From the NCBI RefSeq assembly GCF_009296025.1, contig NZ_CP045178.1:3100001-3164000 (forward strand): a stretch of DNA of 64,000 nucleotides, written 5' to 3'. How positions within the stretch are numbered: position 1 is the first letter of the stretch; the number at the start of each line of letters is the position of its first letter. The stretch is from Streptomyces tsukubensis. GTDB lineage: Bacteria > Actinomycetota > Actinomycetes > Streptomycetales > Streptomycetaceae. The notes under the pieces were generated by a model, which saw only the letters and a list, made by a program, of their open reading frames with translations, did no database searches and was not told the DNA's origin. Shown here piece by piece: positions 60,540 to 64,000 of this stretch. Both the position numbers and the translations under genes were made by a program.

Positions 60540-61265
60540 TCAACCCCGTCCCACCGCCGCGCGCCTGCGGTGCCGTGCGACGCGTTCGCGGTTGCCGCAG
60601 ACCTCGCTCGAACACCATCGCCTGCGCCGCCCACGTGACGTGTCCAGGTACACGATGGGGCAGTTGTCACCCGCGCAGCGGCGCAGCCCCATCCGGGCGT
60701 CCTGGTCGGTGAGGAGGTCGACGGCGTCCCGAGCGACGACGGCGATCAGGGCGGCGCAGCCGGGGTCCTCACCGAGTACGCGTACGAGGGCGCCGTCCCT
60801 CCCGCGTACGGCCCTGAGGGGAGGAGGCGCGGCGGCGGCGAGGGCATTGACACGGTCGAGGGCGCGGGGATCGGGCCTGCCGTCGAGTTCACCCCGCACC
60901 AATCTGCCTGTCTGTGCGCGGAGTTGACGGAAAGCGGCCAGCCATTCGGGCCCCGCCCCCGCCAGTGGCGTACCGCGCGGCACGAGCCCGGCGCCCACGC
61001 ACCAGACGACCAGCCTGTCCACGCCGGAGAGCCGTTCGCCGGGGTGGGTGGTGGCGAGGAGATCGAGACAGACACGCCCCGAGTCGAACCGTAACTCGTA
61101 GGGCGCGGACGCCGGATCGAGTGCGGGCAGTGCCGCGGGAGGGGGGCCCGGCCGGTTCTGGGTGCGCCGGGCGCGGGCCATACCCGCCACGCCCGCCGTA
61201 CCGGCCGTGTCGGGCCTGCCTGCCGTGTCCGACCTGCCTGCCACGTCCGTGACGCCTGACGCCAT
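60540..61265 (-). CDS. CGNR zinc-finger / ABATE-domain protein
   Basis: A 241-residue protein with an N-terminal ABATE-type domain (RVCLDLLATTHPGERLSG) and a C-terminal CGNR zinc finger (GLRRCAGDNCPIVYLDTSRG, then WCSSEVCGNRERVARHRRR). The family includes predicted stress-responsive transcription factors. The first ~60 residues are a low-complexity Ala/Gly/Thr-rich extension (VAGRSDTAGRPDTAGT). ATG at 61263-61265 starts MASGVTDVAG; no strong ribosome site. Convergent with GH105. The target is unknown. Confidence 0.85.
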   Translation of the reverse strand: MASGVTDVAGRSDTAGRPDTAGTAGVAGMARARRTQNRPGPPPAALPALDPASAPYELRFDSGRVCLDLLATTHPGERLSGVDRLVVWCVGAGLVPRGTPLAGAGPEWLAAFRQLRAQTGRLVRGELDGRPDPRALDRVNALAAAAPPPLRAVRGRDGALVRVLGEDPGCAALIAVVARDAVDLLTDQDARMGLRRCAGDNCPIVYLDTSRGRRRRWCSSEVCGNRERVARHRRRAAVGRG

Positions 61266-61600
61266 GAGCCTGTCACCGCCTTGGGGGATTACCGGTGAGT
61301 GCCTTCCTCCTAACAGTGCCCGTTCGCACCGGCCACCGGAACCCCCGCCACCGCGCGGAGGCGGGCGTATCCCCGAGCGCGGTCGGGACGTCGCCGGTCC
61401 TGGCCCCACGGTGACCCGCGATCCTCCGCCCTCATCCCCTTCTCGGGCTGAGGCAGAGGCACGCGGGACCGGCGCGGGCGCGAAGCCCCGGCCTCGGGTG
61501 CGGGTACGGCCCGCGTTCGGGCGGGGGCGCGGCCCCGGTTCAGGGTCGCCGCGATCCACCCGTACACCGCGCCACCCGTGTTCTCGCAGTCCCGGGTCGC
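61266..61600. other. Non-coding gap
   Basis: 335 bp of extremely GC-rich sequence between two reverse-strand genes; no supported gene. It should hold the CGNR promoter, but no clear -10/-35 boxes stand out. Confidence 0.5.
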
Positions 61601-62473
61601 TCAGCGGGCCCCCGCGGAGGCACGGAGCTGTTCGGCCAGCCGCTCAAGTTCGGCCACCGCCGCGGGCGAGGAGTCGCTGAGTCCGCTGTGCACGGCCGTC
61701 GGGCTCTTCAGGAAGCGCCGGAGCAGGGCCACGAGGAGCCCCCGCGGCAGCGCCCGCAACGCGGCGAAGGCGCGAGGTACCGGCGGCGTGTTCATCGCGG
61801 CGAGGTTCTGCCGTACGAGGTGGAGCATGGCGCGGACCGCGTCCGGGTCGTCGGCCAGTACCACGGGGCCGCCCGCCGCGTGCACCGCCTGCCCGAGCGG
61901 GACCTCGAAGGCGGCGTGCGTCCTGAGCCAGCCATCCATCCGGGGCTCGGCCTTGGCGTTGATCCCCGCGGTACGGAACGTCTCCACGATCCGTTCCGTT
62001 CGCGGGGTCGTACGGCCGTCTGGCTCACCGATCGGCATCGCGACCCTGCGGGTGACGAAATCGCTCTTGCGGTAGCGGACCACGTCGCCGTCCATCGTGC
62101 CGCCCGTCGTGGGGAAGCCGAGCAGCACCCGCTCGTGGCCGATCGCCGTACCCAGCGCCTCCGGGCCGGCTGCCCAGTTGAGCAGGAACAGCACGTCACC
62201 TTGGACACCGACGAGTGACTCCAGCACCGCGTCCACCTGGTGGGCGCGGACGAAGACGGTGATCAGGTCGTACTCGCCGTCCGGGCGCTCGACCACCGGT
62301 ACCGGCACCCGCTCGACTGCCGGGCCGCCTTCCTCGGCGAGTCGCACGCCGTGCCGGCGCAGGGCGGTCAGGCGCTCGCCCCGGGCGAGCAGCGAGACGT
62401 CGTGGCCGGCCTCGTACATGCGGGCGGCGAACAGGCTGCCGCACACCCCGGCGCCGTACACGAGCAGCTTCAT
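61601..62473 (-). CDS. Ketopantoate reductase-like (ApbA/PanE) oxidoreductase
   Basis: A 290-residue NAD(P)-dependent dehydrogenase. The Rossmann loop is LLVYGAGVCGSLFAARMYEA, followed by ALLGFPTTGG-type and VLFLLNWAAGPEALG segments in the N-terminal domain; the C-terminal helical domain is of the ApbA_C class. ATG at 62471-62473 follows GAGGAC. Not the usual core PanE, since it pairs with a TetR regulator 70 bp away on the other strand, a layout seen for accessory detoxifying or secondary-metabolite reductases. Substrate unknown. Confidence 0.87.
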   Translation of the reverse strand: MKLLVYGAGVCGSLFAARMYEAGHDVSLLARGERLTALRRHGVRLAEEGGPAVERVPVPVVERPDGEYDLITVFVRAHQVDAVLESLVGVQGDVLFLLNWAAGPEALGTAIGHERVLLGFPTTGGTMDGDVVRYRKSDFVTRRVAMPIGEPDGRTTPRTERIVETFRTAGINAKAEPRMDGWLRTHAAFEVPLGQAVHAAGGPVVLADDPDAVRAMLHLVRQNLAAMNTPPVPRAFAALRALPRGLLVALLRRFLKSPTAVHSGLSDSSPAAVAELERLAEQLRASAGAR

Positions 62474-62485
62474 GCCAGTCCTCAT

Positions 62486-62522
62486 TCAATCGTCCGTTTG
62501 ATTCATACGTTCGTTTGATTCA
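62486..62522. promoter_or_regulatory. Operator region between reductase and tetR
   Basis: Direct repeats CGTTTGATTCA at 62495 and 62512, 17 bp apart, with an inverted partial copy ATTCAATCG just before the first, overlapping both promoters. Suits a TetR dimer site. Confidence 0.6.
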
Positions 62523-62543
62523 ACCATAGGTAGAGTCCCTCAT

Positions 62544-63173
62544 GTGGCAGCCCCCGACACCCGCACCCAGCTCCTCGACGCGGCCGAGCGCCTCTTCGCC
62601 GAGCACGGATATCGCGGCACCTCGGTCCGCGCGATCACCCAACTCGCCGGAGCGAACCTGGCCGCCGTCGGCTACCACTTCGGTTCGAAGGCGGAACTGA
62701 TGGCCGCGGTGGTCCGCCGCGTGGTCGAGCCCATCAACGCCGCCCAGTGCGCCGGGCTCGACAGACTGCTCGCCCGGACCCCCGCCCCACCGGTCGGCGA
62801 ACTGGTGGAGGCATTCGCGGGGCCGCTGTTCGACGGGATGCCGGGCGGCGACGAGGACGGCGCCCGGACGTCCCGGCTGATCATGACGATCCTCAGCGAC
62901 CCGGCCGAGGAGGCACGCAGCTGGACCGGCCCGGCCGAGGACTCGGTCCGCGAGCGCTACTTCGCGGCTTTCGCGCGCGTACTGCCCGGCCTCTCCCCTG
63001 AGGAGCTGTGGTTCCGGATCCGGGGGATCCTCGCCGTGACAGCCGTCGACCGCCTGGGGGTCCACCAGCAGCCCTCCCCCGGCTGCGTGTCCCCGGTAGC
63101 GGGCGAGGCGGCCCGGCGATGGGCGATCACGTTCCTGACGGCAGCGATGAGTGCGCCACCGCCCCGGACCTGA
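62544..63173 (+). CDS. TetR family regulator
   Basis: A 209-residue repressor. HTH: RTQLLDAAERLFAEHGYRGT then AITQLAGANLAAVGYHFGSK. The C-terminal domain (TetR_C_28-like, with ILAVTAVDRLGV) is helical. GTG at 62544 lies 21 bp after the second CGTTTGATTCA repeat. Divergent from the ApbA-like reductase, which it probably represses along with itself; the effector is presumably the substrate or a related small molecule. Confidence 0.9.
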   Translation: MAAPDTRTQLLDAAERLFAEHGYRGTSVRAITQLAGANLAAVGYHFGSKAELMAAVVRRVVEPINAAQCAGLDRLLARTPAPPVGELVEAFAGPLFDGMPGGDEDGARTSRLIMTILSDPAEEARSWTGPAEDSVRERYFAAFARVLPGLSPEELWFRIRGILAVTAVDRLGVHQQPSPGCVSPVAGEAARRWAITFLTAAMSAPPPRT

Positions 63174-63193
63174 CACCCGTCGTCGTCATTGAT

Positions 63194-63239
63194 CTCACGC
63201 ACCGTGCCCGCCCCCGTCCAGCCACGAGGGCAGCGTGAG
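63194..63239. terminator. Candidate terminator behind tetR
   Basis: CTCACGC and GCGTGAG outer arms with an inner TGCCC/GGGCA stem, separated by a small bulge, 20 bp after the stop, between convergent genes. Confidence 0.5.
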
Positions 63240-63264
63240 GGATGGCCCACGGCCGTGGACCGCC

Positions 63265-64000
63265 TCAACCGTCCGCCCGGCCCACGCGGGGCCCGCGCCC
63301 CGCGAGTTCCGTGCACAGCGCCTGAACGAGAGGCCCCAGCCTGAACCGCTCCGGCTGGACCGTGGCGATCCCGCGTTCCTCCAGTGGTGCCGCCGTCACC
63401 GGCCCGACGCAGGCCGCGACGACATCTCCCCGGAAAGCGGCGAGGAGCCCGTCGAGCCGCCCCAGGGAGTCGGCGCGCGCCAGCAGCGATACGACGGCGG
63501 GGGCGCTGGTGAAGACGAGCGCGTCGACACCACCCGCGAGGGTCGCGTCGATCAGCCGGTCGACGGGGCCGAGGTCCTCGGGCGGCAGCCAGCGGTAGAC
63601 GGGTACCCCGACGACCTCGGCGCCCGCCGCCCGCAGGGCCTCGATGAAGCCCGTCAGCGGATCGCCGTGCAACTGGACGGCGATCCTGCGCCCTTCGACA
63701 CCCTCGGCGAGCAGCTTGTCGAGTACACCCGCCGTCGATTCCGAGGCGGGCGACCACTTCTCCCTGAGCCCTGCGGCGCGGATGGCGCCCTTGACCTTGG
63801 GGCCACGCGCGAGGATCTCGCCGGAACGCAGTACGCCGAGCAGTTCCCCGCCCAGGCCCCAGCCCTCGGCGGCGGTGAGCCATCCACGGAAGCCGACCGC
63901 GGTCGTGGCGACCACCATGTCGGGGGCGCGCGCGGTCAGCCTCTTCGTGGCGTCGAGCAGCTCACTGTCGTCGGCGAGCGGGACGGTCCGCATGGCGGGC
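63265..64000 (-). CDS. Uroporphyrinogen-III synthase family protein, 5' end outside the window
   Basis: At least 245 residues; the gene continues past the right edge. The two-lobed HemD fold is evident: RAPDMVVATTAVGFRGWLTA, ARGPKVKGAIRAAGLREKWS, GRRIAVQLHGDPLTGFIEAL and VFTSAPAVVSLLARA, ending with RFRLGPLVQALCTEL. The family closes hydroxymethylbilane into uroporphyrinogen III for heme, siroheme and cobalamin. Actinobacterial versions often carry an extra C-terminal response-regulator-type HTH domain. Here the frame stops about 10 residues after the synthase core, so that domain is absent. The core Streptomyces hemD is usually elsewhere, so this may be a paralogue with a regulatory role. 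Confidence 0.8.
   Translation of the reverse strand, partial: PAMRTVPLADDSELLDATKRLTARAPDMVVATTAVGFRGWLTAAEGWGLGGELLGVLRSGEILARGPKVKGAIRAAGLREKWSPASESTAGVLDKLLAEGVEGRRIAVQLHGDPLTGFIEALRAAGAEVVGVPVYRWLPPEDLGPVDRLIDATLAGGVDALVFTSAPAVVSLLARADSLGRLDGLLAAFRGDVVAACVGPVTAAPLEERGIATVQPERFRLGPLVQALCTELAGRGPRVGRADG

Overview
This is high-GC (roughly 70-73%) actinobacterial chromosome, almost certainly from a Streptomyces. The evidence is the HU gene, SsgA-like sporulation protein, XRE/DUF397 pair, SigU/anti-sigma pair, GTG/TTG starts, purine-rich ribosome sites and long perfect-dyad terminators. From memory, the gene order closely follows the S. coelicolor core segment around SCO2914-SCO2958 (amino acid permease, DUF2017, clpS, pncB, pncA, M6 protease, RDD proteins, ssgG, hppD, OpuC-type transporter, Xdh-type hydroxylase, GH20, murA, hup, malic enzyme, HelD-like protein, sigU). 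Most of the window is therefore ordinary core chromosome. It is interrupted by small accessory patches, several of them decayed.

Layout. 1-4.2 kb: 5' end of a permease, the translationally coupled clpS-DUF2017 pair, and NAD salvage (pncB, pncA). 4.2-9 kb: a secreted M6 metalloprotease, a GNAT enzyme and a decayed patch holding remnants of lasso-peptide maturation enzymes (asparagine-synthetase-like cyclase and B2 protease) fused to a truncated regulator. 9.3-17 kb: small membrane protein, two RDD membrane proteins, ssgG, an FAD-linked oxidase and a TPR protein. 17.3-23.4 kb: hppD with its divergent Lrp/AsnC regulator (hpdA-like), then a four-gene OpuC-type glycine betaine/choline ABC operon. 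23.6-30 kb: small secreted protein, HTH regulator plus TTA-containing small gene, amidase/TetR pair, peptidoglycan-binding-like protein with an apparent AUC start, Lon-domain protein and an IclR regulator (hpdR-like). 30-37 kb: SF2 helicase, decayed Doc toxin, MFS exporter, XRE/DUF397 pair, a two-domain DUF6924 protein and tRNA-Cys(GCA). 37-43 kb: a three-gene molybdenum hydroxylase operon whose 2Fe-2S subunit is embedded in very long disordered tails. 43-50.5 kb: GH20 hexosaminidase, DUF3039, YqgE, murA, hup, malic enzyme. 51-54 kb: two flavoproteins divergent from an XRE regulator, then a small zinc-ribbon gene and a broken DUF7848 frame. 54-64 kb: HelD-family protein, rsuA-sigU, secreted GH105 enzyme, CGNR regulator, ketopantoate-reductase-like protein/TetR pair and a uroporphyrinogen-III-synthase-like gene running off the end.

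Two features recur. First, the strain carries many short-period tandem arrays (7, 9, 10, 14, 15, 19 bp), commonly just behind stop codons but also inside genes. Second, several core proteins (PncB, OpuC ATPase and permease, MFS, RDD, RsuA, the 2Fe-2S subunit) carry low-complexity extensions or insertions. Together these suggest a genome with active minisatellite expansion. I did not find an intact novel defence or biosynthetic system. The best candidates for follow-up are the lasso-peptide scar, the disordered 2Fe-2S subunit with a molybdenum partner lacking the usual catalytic Glu, and the AUC-start gene with a leader hairpin.
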